Of a stretch of DNA of 64,000 nt, positions 49,995 through 59,915 are shown in pieces. Origin of the DNA: Paenibacillus oenotherae (GTDB lineage: Bacteria > Bacillota > Bacilli > Paenibacillales > Paenibacillaceae); the NCBI RefSeq assembly GCF_019443105.1, contig NZ_JAHZIJ010000002.1, positions 372,001 through 436,000 on the forward strand, in the 5' to 3' direction. Position numbers and translations under genes: made by a program. Under the pieces are notes generated by a model. That model saw only the letters and a program-made list of their open reading frames with translations. It searched no databases and had not been told where the DNA came from. Numbering within the stretch: the first letter of the stretch is position 1; each line of letters begins with the position of its first letter.

Positions 49995-51128
49995 TCAATC
50001 ATTCTCTTCTTTAACAGCCACTTTAGACAAGAGCAGTAGTTGCAAATCACGCTTGTCGGTAGTTCGGTTTACGAACTGAGGCAATACCCCGGCTGTGATT
50101 AAGCGATTTAGATGATGATCAACCAATGACGCGTTGTAGTAAGGATTGTTGATATACTCGAACACCTTAGACAAGTCGTAAAATACATTTTCAAATCTAT
50201 AGGATCTTGAGTTCAGCAAATAACCATGTTTCAACTCTTCATACCTCATGTTCTGCAAAGACTGAAAAATTTCTTCAACTAAAGCGGATAATGAACTAAG
50301 ATACGGTTTCACAGTATCTTGTTCATAATCAGGGAAGTCCTTTGGAGCGGTTAACAAATCCATCAGAGTTTTGATTTCATAATGATACCCATCACCTTCA
50401 CGAATCCGAGTACTGTTTTCTTCTAAAAGTATTGTTAGTTGTTCTACGATCTCAGAGCTGCGTCTAATAGGGTGTTGACTCTGTTCAAGAGAAAACTCCT
50501 TTTTCTTGTTCTCAATTGCCCTTACGATATCATCTAAAAGCGAATAACGCTTTGCGGTATACTCATGAATTTGAGCAAAGTTCATCAAGAAGGGAATAGC
50601 TTCTGCCCCTGGCTTATTACTGTAGAGATAAACCGAATAATCTGCAGCACCCCCGACATCGCTAGACCAAGAAGCAAAGTACCTCTCTGGTTTACTGTTA
50701 CCGCCATTTCTCTTGGCTTTTACCCCATCAGTGCTATCAAGATCAACCGGATGAGCTGCAAAGCAGGCTCGTATCTGCTTAAAATACCTGTCATCTGGCA
50801 CAGATTTGTTAAACGTGGAGCTGTCATCTTTTAACGGATTCTCAAGATCAAATACCTGAAGAAGCTTCTTCACTGATTCGACAACTATGTCGTAGGTCAT
50901 TATTAACTGTGCGACATTTAGTGATCGAACATCGTCAATCTTATGGTTCAAGTCAATGTACGGCAAACCATTAATGCTGACACTCAGCCAATCTTTCGCA
51001 GAACAGATCAGGTTCCAGCGGTTCTCCCCATTGAAGTCATAGAACGTGTTTATTAAAAAGTCATCGTGCTCAAAGACAGCTTGTTTGAATTGCTGTAGTA
51101 ATGCATCATTTAAAATGTACGGGTTCAT
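49995..51128 (-). CDS. Unrecognised protein (377 aa)
   Basis: Soluble, mixed-fold protein beginning MNPYILNDALLQQFKQAVFE. Middle segments SKPERYFASWSSDVGGAADY and IPFLMNFAQIHEYTAKRYSL look conserved, and the C-terminal third is helical (LSALVEEIFQSLQNMRYEEL). No catalytic motif or known domain is recognised. The upstream 90 bases separate it from the GIY-YIG gene on the same strand, so co-transcription is likely. AT-rich, in the accessory block. Confidence 0.65.
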   Translation of the reverse strand: MNPYILNDALLQQFKQAVFEHDDFLINTFYDFNGENRWNLICSAKDWLSVSINGLPYIDLNHKIDDVRSLNVAQLIMTYDIVVESVKKLLQVFDLENPLKDDSSTFNKSVPDDRYFKQIRACFAAHPVDLDSTDGVKAKRNGGNSKPERYFASWSSDVGGAADYSVYLYSNKPGAEAIPFLMNFAQIHEYTAKRYSLLDDIVRAIENKKKEFSLEQSQHPIRRSSEIVEQLTILLEENSTRIREGDGYHYEIKTLMDLLTAPKDFPDYEQDTVKPYLSSLSALVEEIFQSLQNMRYEELKHGYLLNSRSYRFENVFYDLSKVFEYINNPYYNASLVDHHLNRLITAGVLPQFVNRTTDKRDLQLLLLSKVAVKEEND

Positions 51129-51219
51129 ATTTCACCTCACTTCGGAGTTATTTTCTTGTTTACTATCATCATAGAAGACCTGTGAACTAATCTTATCTTA
51201 ACAAAGTGGATATATCAGT

Positions 51220-51990
51220 TTATATCACCAGTCTCTTATAGAAATAGTTTGTTTCTAACAACTGATTGTATATCCCAACTGAATCATGTTTGCGAATAAT
51301 ATCCAAAGCACTTGCGTACGTAATACCCAAACTCGTCATTAAAATCCTTGCTGCATGCAGGAAATTCTCGTGTCCTTCTATCACTGGATCATTTGATAAT
51401 TCCCTTAAGGAGTATCTAGCAGTTAGAGGTGCAGGATCAACAGATGTGAAGTATTGAACAACTTCATAAGTCTCTTCAGTGGCTCTTTTTTGTCCTGATA
51501 TACTTCCGGAAACTGCATTCCAAGGAGGACGTACCCCTTTTTTCAATCTATATGCCTCAATTAATATCCCTTCTAAAACTTTTAACTCTTCTCTAAACCT
51601 ATCCTTAGTAAAATCTTGAATTTGAAATTCCTCTGGATCGTACCCAAACCATTTATAAATATTGTTCCTAGTTACAGCTTGACTCAGTGGCGACTGAACA
51701 AAGATCGAAAAACCCAGCTTTTCATTCGACCGAAAATACTCTGTTATCTTATCAAGTTTACAACTTGCAGGATCTACTGTAAGTAGTCCATTATGCTGTT
51801 TGAATCGTTCGGTCAAGTCTATGGCTAACCCAATATAATATACTTCACTTGTGTAATAATTCCAGTAGCAATAAATACCCGAAGAAGCCCAACCATAACT
51901 ATCAGTTGCTGAACACAGATCATCAAGAGCAAATGCTATCTGACCCACCTCTTCCTTGCGGTAAGCATCCATGATAATAGTTCCAAACAA
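51220..51990 (-). CDS. GIY-YIG nuclease-like protein
   Basis: Protein of 256 aa with a GIY-YIG core: GIYCYWNYYTSEVYYIG (G38-Y40 and Y52-G54), then DLTERFKQH, which supplies the catalytic-type Arg (R62). The remainder (ELKVLEGILIEAYRLKKGVR, NAVSGSISGQKRATE) includes the usual Glu region and an unrecognised C-terminus. The start is TTG 51990 because AAGGAGGAG lies seven bases upstream; an ATG at 51972 lacks a site. It likely cuts or binds DNA; it could be a stand-alone defence or homing-type nuclease. Confidence 0.75.
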   Translation of the reverse strand: MFGTIIMDAYRKEEVGQIAFALDDLCSATDSYGWASSGIYCYWNYYTSEVYYIGLAIDLTERFKQHNGLLTVDPASCKLDKITEYFRSNEKLGFSIFVQSPLSQAVTRNNIYKWFGYDPEEFQIQDFTKDRFREELKVLEGILIEAYRLKKGVRPPWNAVSGSISGQKRATEETYEVVQYFTSVDPAPLTARYSLRELSNDPVIEGHENFLHAARILMTSLGITYASALDIIRKHDSVGIYNQLLETNYFYKRLVI

Positions 51991-52117
51991 AAAGGTACTC
52001 CTCCTTCAAATTCAAAGCATATGTAGATTCCCTCATATAGAAAAACCTGCATCTTCGTCGTTGTTTATTTTCCGTACAAAATCAAAGTCGACACCTTAGA
52101 CACCAACCCTGCTCTTT

Positions 52118-52828
52118 CTAACAGCTAAATCTTATCTCAAATTTCCGATTGTTGAGCCATGAACCACCAATACCTAAAAGCTTAGCCTCTTTCAATGTCA
52201 TCCCGAAAGAATTTGAAATCTCAATGGTATGTCTGAAATCACCACCTGGAAATCCATCAACAACCTCCAATAACTCTTGAAAATCATTGATCCACACATA
52301 CTCTTTTCTCTTCTCTGAGATTTTCATTCCTTCTGGACAATTAATAACGAGTTCCTTCTTTGAGATAAGTTTTGCCTCTGCCTTCCCCTCAATCTTTAAG
52401 CCTTCAATCGGCAGATGAGCAAAAGCAGAGAAGTCAGTTTCCGCTGCAGAAGATATAGTAAGGCTCTTAATTGAAAGATTAGCTCTTAAAAAAGCGACTA
52501 TATCCGAGATCTGCTCCCTGTATATGTACTCATGAAATTTATCAACCTCAATGAGAAACCTATCTCGAGCCTTTTTAGGATGCCTTATATAATATTGGCT
52601 AGTTGATTTGCTCCAAGAATTACCTAAAGGATTCTCAAAACGATTAAGTTCATCAACAGAGTTAATTACGTAGTGATTCTCAAAGCCAACAAAATCTGTT
52701 ACAGCTAAGCTAACCCTTTTAGTCATCAACCCTTGTGCACCCAACATTGTCGGAAGATCAGTTTTACGCAATAAACCAAAAATCTTTCCAATTACTCCAG
52801 TGTCGATTCTATATACAGAAAGCCCCAT
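52118..52828 (-). CDS. Unrecognised protein (236 aa)
   Basis: Begins MGLSVYRIDTGVIGKIFGLL with GGGG about eight bases upstream. It has alternating beta-like stretches (SLTISSAAETDFSAFAHLPI, LKIEGKAEAKLISKKELVIN) and a helical end (GMTLKEAKLLGIGGSWLNNR). No family recognised, no signal peptide or membrane helix. It lies between the GIY-YIG gene and the jet operon terminator on the same strand, transcribed separately from jet. Confidence 0.6.
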   Translation of the reverse strand: MGLSVYRIDTGVIGKIFGLLRKTDLPTMLGAQGLMTKRVSLAVTDFVGFENHYVINSVDELNRFENPLGNSWSKSTSQYYIRHPKKARDRFLIEVDKFHEYIYREQISDIVAFLRANLSIKSLTISSAAETDFSAFAHLPIEGLKIEGKAEAKLISKKELVINCPEGMKISEKRKEYVWINDFQELLEVVDGFPGGDFRHTIEISNSFGMTLKEAKLLGIGGSWLNNRKFEIRFSC

Positions 52829-52999
52829 ACCTCTAGCCCCTTTTGAATTTTTTTCTGCGACACAACCTAACCGACATATATATCCTACCGACTTAACACT
52901 TGTCGATATTCCCTACCCTGCACTTGTTTCGACAAACAGGGAGTTTATCCTTCTATTTTCCAACAAAAAAACAATCCGTTGTACCTATAGCGTTTGAAG

Positions 53000-53030
53000 A
53001 AAAAAAGGTGGTGCCTCGGGAGACACCACC
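53000..53030 (-). terminator. Rho-independent terminator downstream of the jet operon
   Basis: GGTGGTG (53007-53013) pairs with CACCACC (53024-53030); on the minus strand the stem is followed by seven T. It lies about 170 bases past the jetD stop; the bases between hold nothing recognisable apart from a GGTAATC/GATTACC stem near 53150. Confidence 0.82.
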
Positions 53031-53202
53031 ACTAAATAATTTTACAAAGCCAAAAGACCCCTCATAATCTGCATATCATCTCTCTTCTTGATTACAGAGT
53101 CTCATCTTTTCTGAACAACTTCTGCCACTATAGCTATCCGCTGGTAATCCTACAGCGATTACCTACTTCCTACTCGAATGAACATTGAAGCAGGTTATCC
53201 CT

Positions 53203-54492
53203 TCAAGAAAATTCCAAATTATTCTCAATAATATCATTTGATAATTTTTCCAAAAGAGGTTCTTGATACCCCGCTTTTTTCCTTTTTTTCATTTCTTGAA
53301 TCACTGGCATTAGTTCACCATCTTGAATTGCAGAAATTCTTTTGATTGATTTTTCATTTAAAGAAACTTTAGAGATAGATTCTAAATATTCTTCGCGTCC
53401 CATTCTCCAGAATTTCACTTGTTGACCATATCTACGCCTTAGAAAATACGCGAGCGAAATACCGTTTCCATCAAAGTCACCAGAGTAAAATATTGAATAG
53501 CCACTTTTTATAATTTTATCCAATAAAATCAACCCTGATAATCTGAAGTTTCCATGGGTACAAACTACAGGCGCAATATTATTTCCCAATTTGTCGAGAA
53601 CGCTTGAATATACACCGCTATTTTCGATCACAAAAACACAATTACCTCTTATCGGTCGAACCGATTCTACTCGTTTCATAGCTCGCAAAGGAATATTTTG
53701 AACCGTTTTCTCCTCGTTAGCCCAATACCATTGTTGTAGCAAACATTCATCTCGATAAGCTTCCAAACCGTAACATGTAACAAAGCTATGTAAATCATCT
53801 TTTGCAAGTCCATAAGACACAAGCAGCACATCTTCTTCTTCAGCAGATAAATTACCTATATATGATCGGTTTTCTTGTTCAGATTGAATTAATTCAAGAG
53901 CTTTGCACAATTGGCTACTATTATCAAAATAATGAGGATCTCCTGTTATTCGTTCTGAAAATATAGGTAGCCGCTCAAAGTCACCCTCAGAGGGGAGAGA
54001 TGTTACCGCATGAAACAGAACTTCAATGGTTTGTTTATCTCCTTTGTTGTACAAGCCCGTTATCCAGCTAACATTCTTCGCTTTAGCTTCCAGTTTCTCT
54101 AAAATTAAATCCGTGTAGGGATGCAGGTATTTTCGTCTTAACCGGTCAAAAAACTCTTGTTTCCGCAAAAGTTGGTGTTGCTCTCTCTCTTTGTTAGGAA
54201 TGATTTTTTCTCCCGACACTAACTCTACAACTTCCCATAACGTCAACTCATCAAAGCGAGATCCCGATAGTCTTTTTTCAAACTTATCCAGAGATACCGT
54301 AATGGTGGTTCCTTCGAAATCTTCATCCAACCATTTTTCTAAGGCTTTTCGTTCATCTAACGTCGGGGTGAGCTTAACCGTACCCCCGACTTTCCCCAAC
54401 GACTCTATTTTATTTTTGAAAGACTGAATAACGCATCTAAATTCTTTTTTACCAAAATAGAGTTTTGCCTGTTCTTTTAGATTCACGTCCAT
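53203..54492 (-). CDS. jetD: Wadjet type II protein JetD (TIGR02679/DUF2399, Toprim nuclease)
   Basis: Probable DNA-cleaving subunit of the Wadjet plasmid/phage defence complex, 429 aa. The C-terminal Toprim-like domain has the acidic residue E290 in VFVIENSGVYSSVLD and the D339-x-D341 pair in YSGDFDGNGISLAYFL. The N-terminal part (KLTPTLDERKALEKWLDEDF, DELTLWEVVE) matches the TIGR02679 layout. In studied Wadjet systems JetD nicks or cuts DNA after the SMC-like motor extrudes a circular plasmid; that role is inferred here. Last gene of the operon, three bases after jetC. Confidence 0.9.
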   Translation of the reverse strand: MDVNLKEQAKLYFGKKEFRCVIQSFKNKIESLGKVGGTVKLTPTLDERKALEKWLDEDFEGTTITVSLDKFEKRLSGSRFDELTLWEVVELVSGEKIIPNKEREQHQLLRKQEFFDRLRRKYLHPYTDLILEKLEAKAKNVSWITGLYNKGDKQTIEVLFHAVTSLPSEGDFERLPIFSERITGDPHYFDNSSQLCKALELIQSEQENRSYIGNLSAEEEDVLLVSYGLAKDDLHSFVTCYGLEAYRDECLLQQWYWANEEKTVQNIPLRAMKRVESVRPIRGNCVFVIENSGVYSSVLDKLGNNIAPVVCTHGNFRLSGLILLDKIIKSGYSIFYSGDFDGNGISLAYFLRRRYGQQVKFWRMGREEYLESISKVSLNEKSIKRISAIQDGELMPVIQEMKKRKKAGYQEPLLEKLSNDIIENNLEFS

Positions 54493-54495
54493 CTT

Positions 54496-57400
54496 TTATT
54501 CCATTGTCTCCTTTGTTGCTACGAAATCAAAGTCTAGGGCAACTTGTACCCCATCTTTCAATTCCAGTTCACCGTCGTCATCCACTACGACCCCCCGTTT
54601 TTTTAGCATTTCCTCATTCATTGCGATTTTTTGTCCATCCCATTTCCATGGCTCTGATGTCACGACTCTATTTGTTTTATCAAAACTCAACACATAGATA
54701 TTAATTCCTGGAACCGTTTCATAGTCGGCCCATAGCGCTTGAGAGGTCAAAATATAGTTGAATTGATACTGTTTCATAATCCCAAACATTTCTGAGATAT
54801 TGTTATCATCCACACCGGCATACGCCTCATCCAATGCTACGATATACGGCGCATCTTCCCCGGCATTAGTATATTTGGAATAGGTCGCTGAAAACAATGG
54901 GATGTAGATGGCCATCGCCCTTTCCCCTCCACTAAGAAGTGCAAGATTATCTTCGTTGAGGGTCTTTTCTTTTTGTCCTTCGATGGTGTACATGATTTTG
55001 AACTGATACCACTCTCGATAATCCAACACCTGTTTGAGTGCTTGTTCGAGGTTTTGAACGTCTGAACCACTTAGCAACTTATCTTTAGCTTCATAGATTT
55101 TGGACATGAAATGATCACTAAGCGCTTCGATATCCTCATCCTTTAAGGTGTTAAAATCTCTACCCAACAATTCCACTAAACGCAGCGTGGATAGTGAAGC
55201 TTGTTTATCGTCTTTAGCGATAGGTTCCCATATTAAGCGTAGATCAATGGAGTTTTTCATATCAGCCATAATCACATTGATGTCATCTTTCCATTTCTTC
55301 GCTTTTTTGATTAATTCATTTATTTGTTCCCCTGTCCCTTGAATCATGACATCTTGTATTAAAGCTTCTTCATCTTTACGCAAGAATTGTTTCTGCTCTT
55401 CGAGTAGAGCTAGCAAATAATCATGAAATTCAGAAGGATTTATCTTAAAGCCGTCAACAGATAAAGTAATATTCAAACGCTCTCTTTCCCCGACTAACAA
55501 CTCAACCGAATTACGTTTGTCCTTATCCTCACCAAAATCTTCTTCACTAAAAGTTATGGAGCCATATGGAACTCTAATGGATTGGACCGTATAATTCTCT
55601 AGCCCATTGAAACGCGCACGGTTTAAAGCATTCGACATTTTTTCAATGGCACTCTCGATTTTGATAGGTTCTTCATTGGCGTGCTCTTTTGCGTATGCGT
55701 ATAGGTCCGTAATGCCGTCAACTTTTCTAGCGTGCAGCTCGTTTTCTAAGACTTCTTCTCGAGCCAATAACATTTTAGCTTTATACGCTTCTACATGCTT
55801 CAAGTCTTCGATTTTCACTTCTAAGTCTTCCCTTTTACTTTTAACCTCCGCATGTAGTTGGATCTTTTTCGGGATATCTTCTTTTAGTTGATTGATACGA
55901 TTTCTCGTTATTTCAATTTGTTGCTTAATCCCTTCATAATCCATTTTATTCAATTGTTCTTCTATTTCTTTAATCAAGAGTTCTGCCCTTTTAATCCCTC
56001 TTTCCAGTAAGCTGATCTCATCTCGAAGTTGTTCATCCGCTTGTTCTGCTTGTTCAAGATTATCCAGCGCCATTTCTAATTCGATTTTGTTTGTACTGAA
56101 CGTATGGAGCATATTAGAAAGTTTAATAATCTTATCTCGGCACTCATCTTCAGCAATCTCTAACATCGAAGAAACCGACTCTAATGTTGTTGCTCCCTCC
56201 AATGACTGGCAGACCAACGTTCGTTCATTATGCTTTCTGTTAAAGATATCAACCAACTCTTGGTGTAATTTTTTTACTTTTTCTTGCTTAAGAATCTCTT
56301 GTTCCTTAAAGCGTTTCTTTATTCTCATTTCATCATAGGCACTCTTGATTTTGTCTAATACAGGCCGTTTATTGTATTCTTCTTGCAGCTGTTTCTTTTT
56401 ATCTTGAATGGCCGTCTCATTTTCCTTCAAGGCTTTTAATTCATGTTCAGCTTTCTCCAGCATCTCTTCTTTTTGACGAATACTTTCTTCTCTAAATCTC
56501 TTTCTAGCTTCTTCACCTATATACGCTGCAAGTGGCTGTTCAACAGCATATCCCTGCAAGAGCCCGTGTTTGTACTTACCATCCTTAGAAATAGAGGTTT
56601 CGGCATTCAAATCTTCCATACTAATGCTTAGAAGAACAGATTCTATATCAGCAATCACAATTTCCGTTTTTGGTGGAACAACTTTCAGAATAGACGATAA
56701 TCCTGAATCCTTATGTTTACCTTGATCCTTATTTGGGATAATAACTGCATCGTTTGCGTTCACTTTTTCCCGATGTTTTTCGGACACAATTAGTGCATCT
56801 AACAACCCCATATCTAACAAAGCAGACTCAATCCGTTCTTTTGTTTCCTCAGAAACCCCTTCACGGAAATCAACTGCTTCATAAAAAGGAATAAACGGTA
56901 TACCTTGTTGTTCAAGTAATGTTCGTTGTTGTTTTGTTTTTTGCCTTCTTGAACGGGGTTCAACTTCTTTCACTTGATGAAGTTCGTCTATTTCTTTCTT
57001 TAACGATTCAATGTCGTTCTGTGTGTTAATGATTGCAGCACGATTTTCTGAAAACCGGTCTTCAATCGGCTTTAACAATTTTTCCTTGATTTGTGCTAAT
57101 TCATGTTCCACCATCTGTGCTGTCATATTATCCACTTCAAATAAATTCTCCACCACATTCATTAAATAACCAATAACACTTTGAGGTATAGTGAATACTT
57201 CGTTTTTATGTAACCACAAACGAAATTCGCGTTTGAAGGCTTCTTTTTCTCTTTCGATTACATCAAGGGCTTTGTTGTATTCTTTGGTAGCATCTAAAAC
57301 TTGAAGATCTATCTCCCGGATATCTGCTTTCTTTTGTTCCATTTTTTCTTTTGCGTTATTTTCATCCGTGAAGAGCTTTATAATGTGTTTTAATTTTTTG

Positions 57401-58746
57401 ATATGATCATTCAAACGGTTTAACCATGAATTGAAGTATTGATTATCTTTTCGACAATCTTCTAAATGTGCTTTAGCCGAAGTAAGATAAGACTCGTTTT
57501 CGTGAAATTGGATTTCTTCTCCAACACTCTGAATATCCCTTATTTGTGCTTGAATGGACTTTTCTAATTGATAACTGTTTTCCTCAAATCTTTTAACGTT
57601 CCCTTGTATGTGAAATAAGCGTTTATTATTATCTTCTAGCTTATCCTGCTTATCTTGTAATTCTTGTTCTTTTGACGTTTTTTCGGAATCTGCGCTTATC
57701 ATTCGGTTATTCAAACTGCGTAACTCCGGAGATTCTAGTGTATCTAGTTTGTTCTCCTTAACTGACAATTCAATATTCATGTCTTCAAGCTCGTCATTCG
57801 TTCGTATCTCGATAGCTCGTTTTTTGTGCATGTCATCCTGAGTGTTTTTTAATAACTTCGTTGCTTTATCTTTTTCATCTTTTGCTTCTACAAATTTCGT
57901 AGAAGCATTACGCAAAGTTGCTTCTAGATATTTTTTGTATTCCAAAGACAGAATTCGCGCTAACTCTAGATCTTGTTCTGTTCTTTCTATCTGACGATTC
58001 CTATCGTCGATGTCTTTAATTGTATTGGATATTCTGGAGACAACTTCAAAAGATAATTCAGGCAAGGAATACTTTAGAGCATCGTAGAGTATGGAGGGTT
58101 TTAATTCTTTAGAGAGCTTCGGTGAACGGACTTGGATCAACAGGTTTGTTAATTCCTTCAATTGGTCCACGCCGCCAGCGAAGTTAAAAACTACATTGTT
58201 TACAGCCGTGGCATATTCCGATTGGCCATCAGTGAATGTCGCATTCGGGCGTTTCTTGAGCTCTTCTCGGAGTTGTTGTTTAGTTTTGGGCTTAAATACT
58301 TCAACCCCGTTTTCATTGAAGCCTTCACTTTCAACAAGAGAGAAAAAAGATCCAGGCCTTTCACCTTTGACTATAAAACCCCACGATTCCACCGTTCCAT
58401 CTGACTTTGATCTTAATCCTAGACCTGTCGTTACTACATCTTTGGTTCTCTCTCTCTCATAAACGATGTAGAGATATGAGATTTTCCCAGGTACGATTTC
58501 GTCGTTTACTTTCATATAATCTATCAGTTTCTTTTTGCTTGTGCCAAATGGGTCAATACGAGAAGGGTGTTTATTGCCATCTAACAATAGCGGGATAATC
58601 GATTGCATTGATACAGATTTGCCTTGGCCATTTTCTCCACCAAAAAGAATATTCCCCTTATAGAAGTCATATTCTTCTTGCGTATATACCCAAAAATTGA
58701 TATACCCTACCGCTGCCGGGATAAAAGGATTTGACCTCTTTTTCAT
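54496..58746 (-). CDS. jetC: Wadjet type II SMC-like ATPase JetC (TIGR02680)
   Basis: SMC/MukB-like motor of 1416 aa. Walker A is GENGQGKS (residues 37-44) in ILFGGENGQGKSVSMQS. Near the C-terminus are the ABC signature LLSGGERAMAIYIPLFSA and Walker B YIVALDEAYAGVDDNN. Between are two long coiled-coil arms, rich in Lys/Glu/Leu heptads, and a central hinge-like region near residues 620-760. It should hydrolyse ATP to extrude DNA loops. The ATG overlaps the jetB stop as ATGA. It is the largest gene in the window and strongly AT-rich. Confidence 0.93.
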   Translation of the reverse strand: MKKRSNPFIPAAVGYINFWVYTQEEYDFYKGNILFGGENGQGKSVSMQSIIPLLLDGNKHPSRIDPFGTSKKKLIDYMKVNDEIVPGKISYLYIVYERERTKDVVTTGLGLRSKSDGTVESWGFIVKGERPGSFFSLVESEGFNENGVEVFKPKTKQQLREELKKRPNATFTDGQSEYATAVNNVVFNFAGGVDQLKELTNLLIQVRSPKLSKELKPSILYDALKYSLPELSFEVVSRISNTIKDIDDRNRQIERTEQDLELARILSLEYKKYLEATLRNASTKFVEAKDEKDKATKLLKNTQDDMHKKRAIEIRTNDELEDMNIELSVKENKLDTLESPELRSLNNRMISADSEKTSKEQELQDKQDKLEDNNKRLFHIQGNVKRFEENSYQLEKSIQAQIRDIQSVGEEIQFHENESYLTSAKAHLEDCRKDNQYFNSWLNRLNDHIKKLKHIIKLFTDENNAKEKMEQKKADIREIDLQVLDATKEYNKALDVIEREKEAFKREFRLWLHKNEVFTIPQSVIGYLMNVVENLFEVDNMTAQMVEHELAQIKEKLLKPIEDRFSENRAAIINTQNDIESLKKEIDELHQVKEVEPRSRRQKTKQQRTLLEQQGIPFIPFYEAVDFREGVSEETKERIESALLDMGLLDALIVSEKHREKVNANDAVIIPNKDQGKHKDSGLSSILKVVPPKTEIVIADIESVLLSISMEDLNAETSISKDGKYKHGLLQGYAVEQPLAAYIGEEARKRFREESIRQKEEMLEKAEHELKALKENETAIQDKKKQLQEEYNKRPVLDKIKSAYDEMRIKKRFKEQEILKQEKVKKLHQELVDIFNRKHNERTLVCQSLEGATTLESVSSMLEIAEDECRDKIIKLSNMLHTFSTNKIELEMALDNLEQAEQADEQLRDEISLLERGIKRAELLIKEIEEQLNKMDYEGIKQQIEITRNRINQLKEDIPKKIQLHAEVKSKREDLEVKIEDLKHVEAYKAKMLLAREEVLENELHARKVDGITDLYAYAKEHANEEPIKIESAIEKMSNALNRARFNGLENYTVQSIRVPYGSITFSEEDFGEDKDKRNSVELLVGERERLNITLSVDGFKINPSEFHDYLLALLEEQKQFLRKDEEALIQDVMIQGTGEQINELIKKAKKWKDDINVIMADMKNSIDLRLIWEPIAKDDKQASLSTLRLVELLGRDFNTLKDEDIEALSDHFMSKIYEAKDKLLSGSDVQNLEQALKQVLDYREWYQFKIMYTIEGQKEKTLNEDNLALLSGGERAMAIYIPLFSATYSKYTNAGEDAPYIVALDEAYAGVDDNNISEMFGIMKQYQFNYILTSQALWADYETVPGINIYVLSFDKTNRVVTSEPWKWDGQKIAMNEEMLKKRGVVVDDDGELELKDGVQVALDFDFVATKETME

Positions 58747-59915
58747 TCATTACCACCACTTTCCATTGCTATATAGTTTTTTAATTCCTCATGGTATTCC
58801 CCAATTGTTCTAATGAAAGTGGGGTAAATTGTAATTTCCCAGGTGATATCGTTGTATTCCGCCAACTTCCATTCTCTTGCATACTGAATGACCATGTGTT
58901 TATATTCTATAAAACTCCACTGCCTCAATGTGTTAGGCCATGCTAACTCATTTTTTCGTTTTGCTTTCTGTAAGACATCTTCAAATTCTTGGTCAGAGAG
59001 CACCCATAATTCCAAGGGTTTTTCTTGCATTACACTCAAGCGATCAGATAATTCTTTAGCCACTTGTGTGACGATATAGGACTCATTATTATAATGAGGA
59101 TGTTGTTTAAGATGTCGTTTTCTCTCTTTTTTAATAAGGTATATACATTTCAACGAGCGTTCTAACTCGAAACCTGTATGAACTTCTATTGCTTTTTTTA
59201 TAATTTCGTAATTTCTTTGTCTAGCGATAAATTCGCGTTCTTGTTCTGATAATTCATTGAAAAAGACGACTGGTTCAAAATACAGTTTACGCATTAACGT
59301 ATGATGTGGATTTCCGGTGTCCAACCCATCCATCAAAAACGCTTCTATGCTTTCAATTTGCTCGATAGGCTTGGAAAAATTTCGAAACATATACCTGATC
59401 AAAGAGGTTGTAAAATATAACACTTCCCCGTCCTCGGACTCTTCAAACGATTCGATTTCACCATCTCTTATGTAAACCAGATTCAAGTTTGTGACATATT
59501 GAATGGCATTAACAAAACTTTTCCTATCTTGCCTCTTCTTCCAATCAACTAATTGAATGTTATACAAAAATTGTTTTGTCTCTTCAATGATGTCACTTAA
59601 CAAAAAACCTTCCTCTGGTTGCTTTTTCTCAAGGAACGCCAAAATACTCATTAAAAACATATAATCTATTTCGTCTCTAAATTCTTTGATCCCCATCCAT
59701 TCTCTTGCGTAATAAGGGACCTTTTCCAATTTAGCTTGATCAGAATCTATTTTGAGTTGGTAGCCAAAGTTTTCTGTCACGAAACGACGGATGGTTTTTT
59801 CATTATTTAAGATCTCTCTAAATGTATCTGTATCACTACGTCTTTCCACAATAAAATCCTCCATCAAGACCTCTACAGCAGCTTGCAATCCTTCATTAAT
59901 CGGTCCTGTTTCCAT
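58743..59915 (-). CDS. jetB: Wadjet type II protein JetB (TIGR02678/DUF2398)
   Basis: Kite-like winged-helix subunit of the complex, 390 aa. AVEVLMEDFIVERRSDTDTF at the N-terminus and FIEYKHMVIQYAREWKLAEY near the C-terminus fit the DUF2398 family as I know it. It should bind the JetC neck together with JetA. The ATG overlaps the jetA stop as TAATG and the gene overlaps jetC by four bases, so all three are coupled. Length is normal for the family. Confidence 0.88.
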   Translation of the reverse strand: METGPINEGLQAAVEVLMEDFIVERRSDTDTFREILNNEKTIRRFVTENFGYQLKIDSDQAKLEKVPYYAREWMGIKEFRDEIDYMFLMSILAFLEKKQPEEGFLLSDIIEETKQFLYNIQLVDWKKRQDRKSFVNAIQYVTNLNLVYIRDGEIESFEESEDGEVLYFTTSLIRYMFRNFSKPIEQIESIEAFLMDGLDTGNPHHTLMRKLYFEPVVFFNELSEQEREFIARQRNYEIIKKAIEVHTGFELERSLKCIYLIKKERKRHLKQHPHYNNESYIVTQVAKELSDRLSVMQEKPLELWVLSDQEFEDVLQKAKRKNELAWPNTLRQWSFIEYKHMVIQYAREWKLAEYNDITWEITIYPTFIRTIGEYHEELKNYIAMESGGNE

